A stretch of DNA of 5,024 bases from Deltaproteobacteria bacterium. GTDB lineage: Bacteria > Desulfobacterota > Desulfarculia > Adiutricales > Adiutricaceae. Position 1 is the stretch's first letter. Every line of letters begins with the position of its first letter. This document shows positions 1-5,024 of the stretch, in pieces. The stretch is taken from the NCBI GenBank assembly GCA_031269135.1, contig JAISZP010000017.1:1-5024 (forward strand), written 5' to 3'. A program made the position numbers and the translations under genes. Under the pieces are notes generated by a model, which ran no database searches, had not been told where the DNA came from, and saw only the letters and a program-made list of their open reading frames with translations.

Positions 1-88
1 AATCCACCTCGGACAAGGCCTTGACCCCCGGAAACTCTTTGCTGAGTCCTCGAACGGCCAATAAAGCATCATCATCGTATACAGCCAT
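1..88 (-). CDS. ytfR: Sugar ABC transporter ATP-binding protein, N-terminal fragment (YtfR-like)
   Basis: This is the 5' end of a gene that leaves the window on the left; 29 codons are visible. The fragment contains LLAVRGLSKEFPGVKALSEV (residues 9-28), the typical opening of the duplicated-ATPase sugar importers (MglA, AraG, XylG, RbsA, YtfR), just before the Walker A motif, which is not reached. E. coli YtfR, as I recall it, has GLSKFFPGVKAL at the same place. The ATG at 88 is preceded by GGAGG with 5-nt spacing, so the start is well supported. In the cytoplasm the full protein would drive sugar import by ATP hydrolysis together with two permease subunits. The assignment to YtfR rather than another sugar ATPase rests on the adjacent ytfQ-type gene, 175 nt upstream on the same strand. 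The visible residues alone do not fix substrate. Confidence 0.85.
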   Translation of the reverse strand, partial: MAVYDDDALLAVRGLSKEFPGVKALSEVD

Positions 89-93
89 AAAAA

Positions 94-98
94 CCTCC
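94..98 (-). promoter_or_regulatory. Ribosome binding site of the ytfR-like gene
   Basis: The minus strand reads GGAGG, then five bases, then ATG. This strong Shine-Dalgarno fixes the start of the truncated ATPase gene at 88. Confidence 0.8.
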
Positions 99-164
99 GA
101 AACGCCTCAATCGCTCGCCTGCCGAACGTCATTCTTAAAACCCGAGCTTCATTTGAACCGGTCA

Positions 165-229
165 AGGCTAAGGTTTAGGTTTAGTTACGGTTAAGGCCAA
201 GGCAAGGGCTAATGTTAATGTTAAGGCCG
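165..229. repeat. Degenerate hexamer tandem array, consensus AGG(T/C)TA
   Basis: Eleven consecutive units can be read on the plus strand: AGGCTA, AGGTTT, AGGTTT, AGTTA (one base short), CGGTTA, AGGCCA, AGGCAA, GGGCTA, ATGTTA, ATGTTA, AGGCCG. On the transcribed strand these read as TAACCT/TAGCCT-like hexamers. A 9-bp word, GTTAAGGCC, recurs exactly at 190-198 and 220-228, five units apart. The array lies in the 175-nt gap between ytfQ and the ytfR-like gene, and part of it supplies one arm of the stem-loop at 195-254. I see no open reading frame that would explain it. Its function is unknown. Confidence 0.7.
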
Positions 230-254
230 GTCCCCTATCGCCCTCGCCTTGGCC
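195..254 (-). promoter_or_regulatory. Long stem-loop between ytfQ and ytfR (3' stabiliser or attenuator)
   Basis: Bases 195-209 (GGCCAAGGCAAGGGC) pair with 240-254 (GCCCTCGCCTTGGCC) over 15 positions. The only non-Watson-Crick position, 204/245, becomes a G-U wobble in the minus-strand transcript, so the RNA stem is unbroken. The loop is 30 nt. The stem begins 9 nt after the ytfQ stop codon. No U-tract follows it on the minus strand, so it does not look like a classic intrinsic terminator. In binding-protein operons (malE-malF is the known case) a hairpin here protects the upstream message, so that the binding protein is made in excess over the membrane subunits. That role is an inference here. 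Confidence 0.65.
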
Positions 255-263
255 GCAAGTCGT

Positions 264-1229
264 TTAATAGAGCTCTTTGCGTCGATCGTATTCCGCTTGG
301 GCGGTGTCGGGCAGGAAAACTATCGTTTCCGTCTGAATCACTTTAGGCGGAACAACGCCGTCGTTTTTGAGCTTGATCAGAGCGTCCAAAGCCGGGCCGG
401 CCATGTTGGGAGTAAGCTCCACGGTGGCGTTGGCTTCGCCTTCGGCCATGGCCTTAAAGATGTCGGGCACTCCGTCGATGGAGACGACTAATATGTCCTT
501 GCCGGGGATAAGCCCGGCCTCTTTGATGGCCTGGATGGCGCCTATGGCCATGTCGTCGTTGTGAGCGTACATGGCGGTGATGTTTTTGCCGCCGTTTTCA
601 GCCTTGATGAAACTCTCCATGACCTCTTTTCCCTTGCTCCTGGTAAAATCGCCGCTCTGAGAATGGATGATTTTCATCTCAGGATGCTGGGAAACGACTT
701 CCTCGAATCCTTTTTTGCGATTGTTGGTCACGCTGGCGCCGACGGTGCCCTGGAGCTCGACGATATTGGCCTTGCCGGATGTGGCTTCGGCCAGCCACTC
801 GCCCGCCAGGCGGCCTTCCAGAACTTGATCGGAAACGATGGCGCTGGTGTAAAGATCGACGTCCTTATCCTCAATCAAGCGATCCAGCAGAAAAACCGGG
901 ATGCCGGCCTCCTGGGCTTCCTTCAAGACGGTGCTCCAACCGGTTTCGACCACCGGGGCCAAAAAAATCGCGTCCACTTCCTGAGCCACAAAGGCCCGGA
1001 TGGCTTTAATCTGGTTTTCCTGTTTCTGCTGGGCGTCAGAAAACTTGATTTCAACGCCGCGCTTCTCGGCCTCCTGGAAAGTAACCTTGGTTTCGGCCGA
1101 CCGCCAGCCGGACTCAGCTCCAATCTGAGAAAAGCCCACGACCAGATCGTCGGCGCTGAAGGCCGCATTGGGCGCGGCCATTAAAACAACCAAACATACA
1201 GCGACAAGACACATTTTAAAAATCTTCAT
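264..1229 (-). CDS. ytfQ: Periplasmic sugar-binding protein of a YtfQ-type ABC importer
   Basis: A 321-residue periplasmic binding protein of the ribose/galactose type (peripla_BP_4 fold). Residues 1-26 form a Sec signal peptide: K2 and K5, a hydrophobic core at about 7-19, and likely cleavage near 23-26. Cysteines 7 and 12 lie inside the core and do not form a lipobox. The mature part carries stretches I recognise from E. coli YtfQ: VGFSQIGAESGWRSAET (31-47), QQKQENQIKAIRAFVAQ (67-83), APVVETGW (91-98), FLLDR (113-117), VELQGTVGAS (157-166), QSGDFTRSKGKEVMESFIKA (191-210), YAHNDDMAIGAIQAIKEAGL (221-240) and ANATVELTPNMAGPA (266-280). E. coli YtfQ binds galactofuranose. Here the gene follows araBA, so L-arabinose is the likelier ligand, by inference only. 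Length is normal for the family. The start is set by the signal peptide and by a Shine-Dalgarno within a threefold repeat. There is no convincing promoter in the 187-nt gap upstream, so it is probably read from the araB promoter. Confidence 0.93.
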   Translation of the reverse strand: MKIFKMCLVAVCLVVLMAAPNAAFSADDLVVGFSQIGAESGWRSAETKVTFQEAEKRGVEIKFSDAQQKQENQIKAIRAFVAQEVDAIFLAPVVETGWSTVLKEAQEAGIPVFLLDRLIEDKDVDLYTSAIVSDQVLEGRLAGEWLAEATSGKANIVELQGTVGASVTNNRKKGFEEVVSQHPEMKIIHSQSGDFTRSKGKEVMESFIKAENGGKNITAMYAHNDDMAIGAIQAIKEAGLIPGKDILVVSIDGVPDIFKAMAEGEANATVELTPNMAGPALDALIKLKNDGVVPPKVIQTETIVFLPDTAQAEYDRRKELY

Positions 1230-1231
1230 GA

Positions 1232-1261
1232 TGATCTCCCTAGATCTCCTTAGATCTCCTT
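1232..1261 (-). repeat. Triplicated 10-bp repeat carrying the ytfQ Shine-Dalgarno
   Basis: Read on the minus strand, three adjoining 10-mers precede ytfQ: AAGGAGATCT, AAGGAGATCT and AGGGAGATCA, followed by TC and the ATG at 1229. Each copy contains a purine-rich ribosome-binding sequence (GGAG or GGGAG). Only the last (GGGAG, 1240-1236) sits at normal distance, 6 nt from the ATG. The other two lie about one and two helical turns further upstream. The repeat may raise or buffer translation initiation of the binding protein, or may simply be a replication-slippage product. The positions are read directly; the role is inferred. Confidence 0.85.
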
Positions 1262-1351
1262 GAAAATTGCGGACAAAAAGCGAAATAAACCTCTATTTGT
1301 TTACTCGGGCCGATAGGCGCCCACACCGGGGACGGAGCCGCAGGGTCCAAA

Positions 1352-1368
1352 GCCCGGCGGCGCCGGGC
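1352..1368 (-). terminator. GC-rich hairpin after araA, possible weak terminator or processing signal
   Basis: A 7-bp perfect stem, GCCCGGC pairing with GCCGGGC, with a 3-nt loop. On the minus strand it is followed by TTTGG, only three U residues in the RNA, so termination would be weak or partial. It lies 48 nt after the araA stop codon and 122 nt before ytfQ. A partial terminator or RNA-stabilising hairpin here would separate expression of the enzymes from that of the transporter. If it terminates strongly, ytfQ would need its own promoter, and I could not find a good one between here and ytfQ. Confidence 0.5.
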
Positions 1369-1371
1369 GAA

Positions 1372-1425
1372 ACGACTTTTTCAGATTCGACGACTTTTTC
1401 GGATTCAATGATTTTTTCAGATTCG
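1372..1425. repeat. 18-bp tandem repeat, three copies, overlapping the araA stop codon
   Basis: Three adjoining 18-mers lie at 1425-1408, 1407-1390 and 1389-1372. The minus-strand consensus is CGAATCTGAAAAAGTCGT. The copy nearest araA differs at two positions near its end, and the middle copy at two. The first copy supplies the last two araA codons (CGA ATC) and its TGA stop at 1419-1417. Because 18 is a multiple of three and the TGA lies inside the unit, the outermost copy has the same in-frame TGA, while the middle copy has CGA there. A change in copy number would therefore leave the AraA C-terminus almost unchanged. It looks like a duplication of the gene's own 3' end. Confidence 0.85.
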
Positions 1426-2910
1426 ATAAAACGATTCGTTCCAACGCAGCTCGTTTTGGAGGTCCCTCATGGTCGTCTTTTGGTCGATGACCACGCATTC
1501 GACGCCGAGTTCGTCGGCTAAAGAGCAAACATGCCAGGAGTTCAGAGCCAAGCTCAGAGCTGTATGATGGCCTCCGCCGGCGACGATCCAGCCTTCCACC
1601 CCGGTTACGAAATCAGGCTTGTAGGTCCAAAGGGCGCGGGCCACCGGAAGGTTGGGAAGAGGTTGCGGCTGAGCGATCACCCTCACCTCGTTGATGAGAA
1701 ACCTGAAGCGATTGCCCATGTCCATAAGGCCGACGTTGATGGCCTCCCCCGGGGCGGACGAAAAAATAAGGCGAGCCGGGTCGGCCTTCCCCCCGATGCC
1801 CAAAGCGACGACGTCCAAGACAGGCCTTGACTCGGCCAAAGACGGGCAGACTTCGAGCATGTGGGCGCCCAGGGTCAAATCGCTGCCCGGCTCAAAGTCG
1901 TAAGTGTAGTCTTCCATAAAGGAAGTCCCTTGGGGCTGACCTTTGGCCATGACTTTTAGAGTCCGGACCAAGGCCGCTGTTTTCCAGTCGCCTTCGCCGG
2001 CAAACCCGTAGCCGGATGCCATCAGGCGCTGAACGGCCAAGCCGGGAAGCTGTTTGACGCCTTCAAGGGTTTCAAAATTGGTGGTGAAGGCCTTGTAATC
2101 GCCGGCCTCCAAAAAATGTCGAAGTCCGATCTCGATTCTGGCGGCGTCGAGGACGTTTTGACGTTTGCTCCCGCCTCTTTGAGCCGCCTCGGACAAAGTG
2201 TACAAATCCTCGTACTCGGCGACCAGCTGTTGGACCTGCCGGTCGCCTACCCGGTCTATGGTGGCGGTCAGATCGCCGATGGAATAGGCGTCCACCTCGT
2301 AGCCGAAACGGATTTGAGCCTCGACCTTGTCGCCTTCCGTCACGGCCACGCCTCTCATGTTGTCGCCGAACCGGGCGACCTTGAGGCTGCGGCTTTCAAA
2401 AACGCCGGCGCAGACGCGCATCCAGTCGACCAAACGAGTCCTCACCCGGTCCTCTTTCCAGTGGCCTACGGCCACGGTAAAAGGCTTGCGCAGCCGAGCG
2501 CTCATATACCCGAACTCGCGTCCGCCGTGAGCGGTCTGATGAAGATTCATGAAATCCATGTCGATCGAGTTCCAGGGGATATGGGCGCCGAGCTGGGTGT
2601 GGAGCTGAAGCATGGGCTTTTCCAAAAGCTTTAGCCCTAAAGTCCACATCTTGGCTGGAGAAAAGGTGTGCATCCAGGTGATGACCCCGGCGCAATCGGG
2701 GTCGAAATTGGCCGCCCGACAAAAGGCCGTCGCCTCCTCCGAGCGGGTGACCATGGTTTTATAGACTATCTCCAAAGGCAGCCCCAGGGCGTATAAGCCC
2801 TCGGTCACCAGACGAGCGTTGATTTCTACTTGTTTTAGGGCGTTTTCGCCGTAAAGGTGTTGGCTTGCCGCCACCAACCAGATGCACGGTTTTCTTTCGG
2901 TAAAGGACAT
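1417..2910 (-). CDS. araA: L-arabinose isomerase
   Basis: A cytoplasmic enzyme that converts L-arabinose to L-ribulose, the first step of the bacterial pathway. The product is 497 residues, against 500 for E. coli AraA. The four metal-binding active-site residues known from E. coli (E306, E333, H350, H450) are all present: E306 in YGFAGEGDWK (301-310), E333 in SFMEDYTYDF (330-339), H350 in LGAHMLEVCPS (347-357), and H449 in AGGGHHT (444-450). Other family stretches are WLVAASQHLYG (11-21), WMHTFSPAKMW (79-89), QLHTQ (102-106), MDFMNLHQTAHGGREFG (118-134), VGHW (148-151) and RVCAGVFESRSLKVARFGDNMR (165-186). I chose the ATG at 2910: it has AGGAG with 6-nt spacing and matches the family N-terminus. 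The frame stays open to 3045, but that extension overlaps araB and is not typical of AraA. It starts 37 nt after araB and is surely co-transcribed. Its stop codon lies within an 18-bp tandem repeat. Confidence 0.97.
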   Translation of the reverse strand: MSFTERKPCIWLVAASQHLYGENALKQVEINARLVTEGLYALGLPLEIVYKTMVTRSEEATAFCRAANFDPDCAGVITWMHTFSPAKMWTLGLKLLEKPMLQLHTQLGAHIPWNSIDMDFMNLHQTAHGGREFGYMSARLRKPFTVAVGHWKEDRVRTRLVDWMRVCAGVFESRSLKVARFGDNMRGVAVTEGDKVEAQIRFGYEVDAYSIGDLTATIDRVGDRQVQQLVAEYEDLYTLSEAAQRGGSKRQNVLDAARIEIGLRHFLEAGDYKAFTTNFETLEGVKQLPGLAVQRLMASGYGFAGEGDWKTAALVRTLKVMAKGQPQGTSFMEDYTYDFEPGSDLTLGAHMLEVCPSLAESRPVLDVVALGIGGKADPARLIFSSAPGEAINVGLMDMGNRFRFLINEVRVIAQPQPLPNLPVARALWTYKPDFVTGVEGWIVAGGGHHTALSLALNSWHVCSLADELGVECVVIDQKTTMRDLQNELRWNESFYRI

Positions 2911-2916
2911 CAAAAA

Positions 2917-2921
2917 CTCCT
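2917..2921 (-). promoter_or_regulatory. Ribosome binding site of araA
   Basis: AGGAG on the minus strand, 6 nt before the ATG at 2910. It decides the start in favour of the 497-residue protein over the in-frame extension of 45 residues upstream. Confidence 0.8.
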
Positions 2922-2947
2922 GATCGTTTGAAATAATAGCCGGTTTA

Positions 2948-4615
2948 TTAGTTGCGGCTATAAAGAGGCTCGGTCGCCCGGCTCCAGCGAAGGTATTTTT
3001 GGTAAAGTTCCTCATAGCGGCCGACCTTTTCGGGATCGGGCTCAAAGGTGCGCTCCACAGGGCTGGCCATGATTTTTATAGCCGACGGCACGTCAGGGTG
3101 AACCCCGGCGGCGACGGCGGCGAAGATGGCCGCTCCAAGGGCGCAGCACTGCTCGGATTTGACGACTTCAAGAGGCCGATTCATGACGTCGGCGCAAACC
3201 TGCATGATGATGGGAGATTTTTTCGCGATGCCCCCCATGGCCCGGACGCGGTCGACGGCTACGCCTTGCTCGGTGAGGCATTCCATGATGGCTCTGGCCC
3301 CGAAAGCGGTGGAAGCGATGAATCCGCCGAAAATTTCGGTCGCCGTCGAACCCAAATCCAAATCGGCGATGAGTCCTTTGAGCCGCTGGTTGGCGTAAGG
3401 GGTGCGCCGACCGTTGAACCAATCCATGACCAGCGGCAAGCGTTCGAGATCCATCGTCGCCGCCCATTGTTCGGTCAGATGAGCGATAAGGTTTTCCTTG
3501 ATTCCCAGGGCCGCATCGGCTGCCGCAGGGACGGTTTTAGCCAAAAGCTCCAAGGGCCAAGCCATAATCCGAGAGTAAAGAGCATACATGTCGCCGAAGG
3601 CTGATTGTCCCGCTTCCAGGCAAATCAAACCAGGGACGCAGCTTCCGTCGACCTGCCCGCAGATGCCTCCGACGGCCTGGTCTTTAATCACCGAAGGCTC
3701 GGCCATGAGAATATCGCAGGTCGAGGTCCCGATGACCTTGACCAGGGTGTGGGCCTGAGCTCCTCCGCCGACGGCCCCCATGTGGCAGTCGAATTCTCCC
3801 CCGGAAACGACCGTCGTCGGGGGCAGGCCCAGACGCTGGGCCCATTGGGCGGTGATGGTTCCGACGGGGATATCGGCGGTGTAAGTCTCGGAAAAAAGGG
3901 GATGGATTAGATTTTGGGTGAGGACAGAGTCAAGTTGATGGAAGAATTCACGAGGAGGAAGACCGCCCCAGCTGGGGTTCCACAAACATTTATGGCCCGA
4001 GGTGCAACGTCCGCGTCTAATGTCGCCGGGACGCTCAGTGCCCGATAAAATGGCCGGCGCCCAATCGGTCAGCTCGACCCAGGATACCGCCGCCTTGCGG
4101 ACTGCGGGGTCGACGCGGGAAATGTGCAGAGCTTTGGCCCAGAACCATTCGGCTGAATAAACCCCTCCTATGTATTTCGTGTAATCCGGAAAGGCGCCGC
4201 TTCGACAAAAATGGGTGATCTCGTCGGCCTCGGCCACAGCCGTATGGTCCTTCCACAAAACAAACATGGCGTTTGGATTTTCGGAAAAGTCCGGTCTCAG
4301 GGCCAGCACCCGTCCCTCGCCGTCGATGGGGGCCGGGGTGGACCCGGTAGCGTCGACTCCGATGCCGACGATATTGGCCCTTTGATCTTCAGAGAGCGCC
4401 AGCACCACTGAGCGGACGGCTTTTTCGAGAGATTCGAGGTAATCCAGAGGATGGTGCCGGAATTGATTGCCGGAATTGATCGAGTACAGACCTTTTTTCC
4501 AGCGCGGGTAATAAACGACCTCGGTCGCCAGTTCGGCCCCGTCGGCGCAATCGACGGCCAAGGCGCGCACTGAATCTGAACCAAAATCCACTCCGACGGT
4601 TATCGCCTCAGTCAT
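2948..4615 (-). CDS. araB: L-ribulokinase (FGGY family)
   Basis: ATP-dependent kinase that turns L-ribulose into L-ribulose-5-phosphate in the cytoplasm. The product is 555 residues from the ATG at 4615, against 566 for E. coli AraB, and lacks the longer alanine-rich tail of the E. coli protein. The N-terminal FGGY domain opens with [16 protein letters not shown] (7-22), the phosphate-binding loop. Then come PRWKKG (37-42), [13 protein letters not shown] (50-62), [10 protein letters not shown] (87-96), [15 protein letters not shown] (112-126) and DIRRGRC (198-204). D276 in [12 protein letters not shown] (272-283) is the expected catalytic base. The C-terminal domain has IGTSTCDIL (295-303), [11 protein letters not shown] (332-342), [17 protein letters not shown] (398-414), FGARAIMEC (438-446), [20 protein letters not shown] (459-478) and [18 protein letters not shown] (489-506). 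A GTG four codons upstream (4627) would also be in frame, but GGGA sits only 3 nt from it. The ATG is preferred although its own Shine-Dalgarno (GTGAAG, 6 nt away) is weak. It is the first gene after the promoter at 4705-4733. Confidence 0.97.
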   Translation of the reverse strand: MTEAITVGVDFGSDSVRALAVDCADGAELATEVVYYPRWKKGLYSINSGNQFRHHPLDYLESLEKAVRSVVLALSEDQRANIVGIGVDATGSTPAPIDGEGRVLALRPDFSENPNAMFVLWKDHTAVAEADEITHFCRSGAFPDYTKYIGGVYSAEWFWAKALHISRVDPAVRKAAVSWVELTDWAPAILSGTERPGDIRRGRCTSGHKCLWNPSWGGLPPREFFHQLDSVLTQNLIHPLFSETYTADIPVGTITAQWAQRLGLPPTTVVSGGEFDCHMGAVGGGAQAHTLVKVIGTSTCDILMAEPSVIKDQAVGGICGQVDGSCVPGLICLEAGQSAFGDMYALYSRIMAWPLELLAKTVPAAADAALGIKENLIAHLTEQWAATMDLERLPLVMDWFNGRRTPYANQRLKGLIADLDLGSTATEIFGGFIASTAFGARAIMECLTEQGVAVDRVRAMGGIAKKSPIIMQVCADVMNRPLEVVKSEQCCALGAAIFAAVAAGVHPDVPSAIKIMASPVERTFEPDPEKVGRYEELYQKYLRWSRATEPLYSRN

Positions 4616-4631
4616 ATGATTCTTCACTTTC

Positions 4632-4649
4632 CCAACTTTAAGAGGTTGG
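4632..4649 (-). promoter_or_regulatory. Small hairpin in the araB leader
   Basis: CCAAC and GTTGG form a 5-bp stem with an 8-nt loop, ending 16 nt before the araB ATG and beside its weak Shine-Dalgarno. It is short and could be chance. If it forms, it might modulate initiation. Confidence 0.3.
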
Positions 4650-4704
4650 CCGCCGCAAACGTATTTTTGTAAAGTCTTGTCAAAAAAATGATTGGATAGT
4701 TGTT

Positions 4705-4733
4705 AGTATAATCTAGACGAATAAATAGGTCAA
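4705..4733 (-). promoter_or_regulatory. Sigma70-type promoter of the araBA-ytfQ operon
   Basis: On the minus strand, TTGACC (4733-4728) and TATACT (4710-4705) are separated by exactly 17 bases, each one or two positions from the sigma70 consensus. The predicted start point is near 4698, giving an araB leader of about 83 nt. The three 22-bp units lie roughly 65 to 130 bp upstream of that start point, a usual position for an activator. A near-consensus promoter for a sugar operon suggests control by a repressor as well, but I cannot identify one. Confidence 0.75.
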
Positions 4734-4762
4734 GTATTTTTTTGCATCTAAATTTTGACAGA

Positions 4763-4828
4763 CAAAATTTTTTTGATTGAAAACCATCAAATTTTTGATG
4801 TATAATTGAAAATTTTTTGATGTTATTT
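4763..4828. repeat. Three tandem 22-bp units, core TTTTTGATG (probable operator array)
   Basis: Units at 4763-4784, 4785-4806 and 4807-4828 line up without gaps. Each has an A-tract, a T-tract and then TTTGAT, at 4772, 4794 and 4816. The last base of the core is T in the first unit and G in the other two. The middle unit also contains a perfect palindrome with 7-bp arms, CATCAAATTTTTGATG (4785-4800). Direct repeats about two helical turns apart, upstream of an arabinose promoter, resemble in layout the paired AraC half-sites of E. coli (21-bp spacing), although the sequence is different. The palindrome would equally suit a dimeric repressor. The repeat is read directly; regulator binding is inferred. 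Confidence 0.65.
4777..4806 (+). promoter_or_regulatory. Possible divergent promoter
   Basis: On the plus strand, TTGAAA (4777-4782) and a perfect TATAAT (4801-4806) are 18 bases apart, predicting a start near 4813 and transcription away from araB. It lies inside the 22-bp repeat array, in AT-rich DNA where chance matches are common. No start codon with a usable frame follows before the window ends. A divergently read regulator gene beyond 5024 would explain it. Confidence 0.35.
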
Positions 4829-4839
4829 TTCATCTGCAA

Positions 4840-5024
4840 TTTGCGGCTCTTGAGGTCTATGGCGTTCTAGGGATCTCATCAGCTTCGAGTCGACCTTTTT
4901 TAGAGCCGCCGAAACCCTTGTCTTTTAATCGTGCCTGCAGCGGGCATTTCGCCGCGCCGCTCGACGCCTACCGGGCCGCTCGACGCCGAGCAACTGACGC
5001 CGAGCTCGCGATGCCGGGGACTCT
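4840..5024. other. GC-rich non-coding stretch with direct and inverted repeats
   Basis: Together with the araB control region this completes a 409-nt stretch without an assignable gene. The composition turns sharply from AT-rich to GC-rich near 4840. GCCGCTCGACGCC occurs at 4956-4968 and 4975-4987 (period 19), and GACGCCGAGC at 4982-4991 and 4996-5005 (period 14). An interrupted inverted repeat joins GCGGCTCT (4843-4850) to AGAGCCGC (4902-4909), with an inner pair AGGTC (4853-4857) and GACCT (4892-4896). One minus-strand frame is open from the edge for 40 codons to a TAA at 4900, and one plus-strand frame is open from 4810 to the edge. Neither has a recognisable product. It could hold the 3' end of a neighbouring gene, or decayed sequence. 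Confidence 0.4.

Noticed and set aside
165..229. CRISPR array
   Set aside because: The units are 6 bp and adjoin each other without spacers.
561..1184. A 207-codon plus-strand frame opposite ytfQ, and similar long frames opposite araA (2116-2634) and araB (2999-3604)
   Set aside because: They mirror well-conserved genes on the other strand. Open antisense frames are expected from GC-rich third positions, and the translations match no family I know.
1286..1303. TAAAC and GTTTA inverted repeat upstream of ytfQ as a possible operator
   Set aside because: The arms are only 5 bp in AT-rich sequence and no promoter is recognisable next to them.
1267..1521. A plus-strand frame with TTFSDS-type repeats
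   Set aside because: The repeated peptide only reflects the 18-bp DNA repeat read in the opposite direction, and the frame runs antisense into araA.
2911..3045. In-frame N-terminal extension of araA by 45 residues
   Set aside because: It overlaps the end of araB, is absent from AraA proteins, and the ATG at 2910 has a proper AGGAG site.
4678..4683. Perfect TTGACA on the minus strand, downstream of the araB -10 box
   Set aside because: No acceptable -10 hexamer lies 15-19 bases further on; the bases there are GTTTGC-like.
4624..4839. A 71-codon minus-strand frame directly before araB
   Set aside because: Its content is simply AT-rich sequence (mostly K, N, F, I, L). It covers the promoter and the repeat array and has no Shine-Dalgarno.

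Overview
The window holds the start of an L-arabinose utilisation operon, read entirely on the minus strand: ribulokinase (araB), L-arabinose isomerase (araA), a YtfQ-type periplasmic sugar-binding protein (ytfQ), and the first 29 codons of a sugar ABC transporter ATPase (ytfR-like) that runs off the left edge. The proteins closely resemble their enteric counterparts as I remember them (no alignment was run). The binding protein has a cleavable signal peptide and no lipobox, which suggests a Gram-negative, probably proteobacterial, host. The genes use many GC-ending codons, while the araB control region is very AT-rich. I cannot name the genus.

Layout from right to left, in the direction of transcription. 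5024-4840 is a GC-rich stretch with short direct repeats, an imperfect inverted repeat and no gene I can assign. 4835-4616 is the AT-rich araB control region. It has three tandem 22-bp units, a near-consensus sigma70 promoter (TTGACC-N17-TATACT) aimed at araB, and a possible divergent promoter. araB occupies 4615-2948. A 37-nt gap leads to araA, 2910-1417. The next gap, 1416-1230, has an 18-bp tandem repeat that overlaps the araA stop codon, a GC-rich hairpin, and a three-fold 10-bp repeat that carries the ytfQ Shine-Dalgarno. ytfQ is 1229-264. The last gap, 263-89, has a 15-bp stem-loop and a degenerate hexamer array in front of the ytfR-like start at 88.

How the genes fit together: the binding protein and ATPase should belong to a furanose-type sugar importer. 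AraA converts L-arabinose to L-ribulose, and AraB phosphorylates it to L-ribulose-5-phosphate. The epimerase (araD), the permease subunits and a regulator are not in view. Because the transporter is joined to araBA, L-arabinose (possibly as arabinofuranose) is its most likely substrate here, rather than the galactofuranose known for E. coli YtfQ. That is an inference.

The coding content is familiar catabolism. I found no undescribed protein system. The unusual material is between the genes: three of the four non-coding gaps carry short tandem repeats (22, 18 and 10, and 6 bp), several placed exactly on expression signals.
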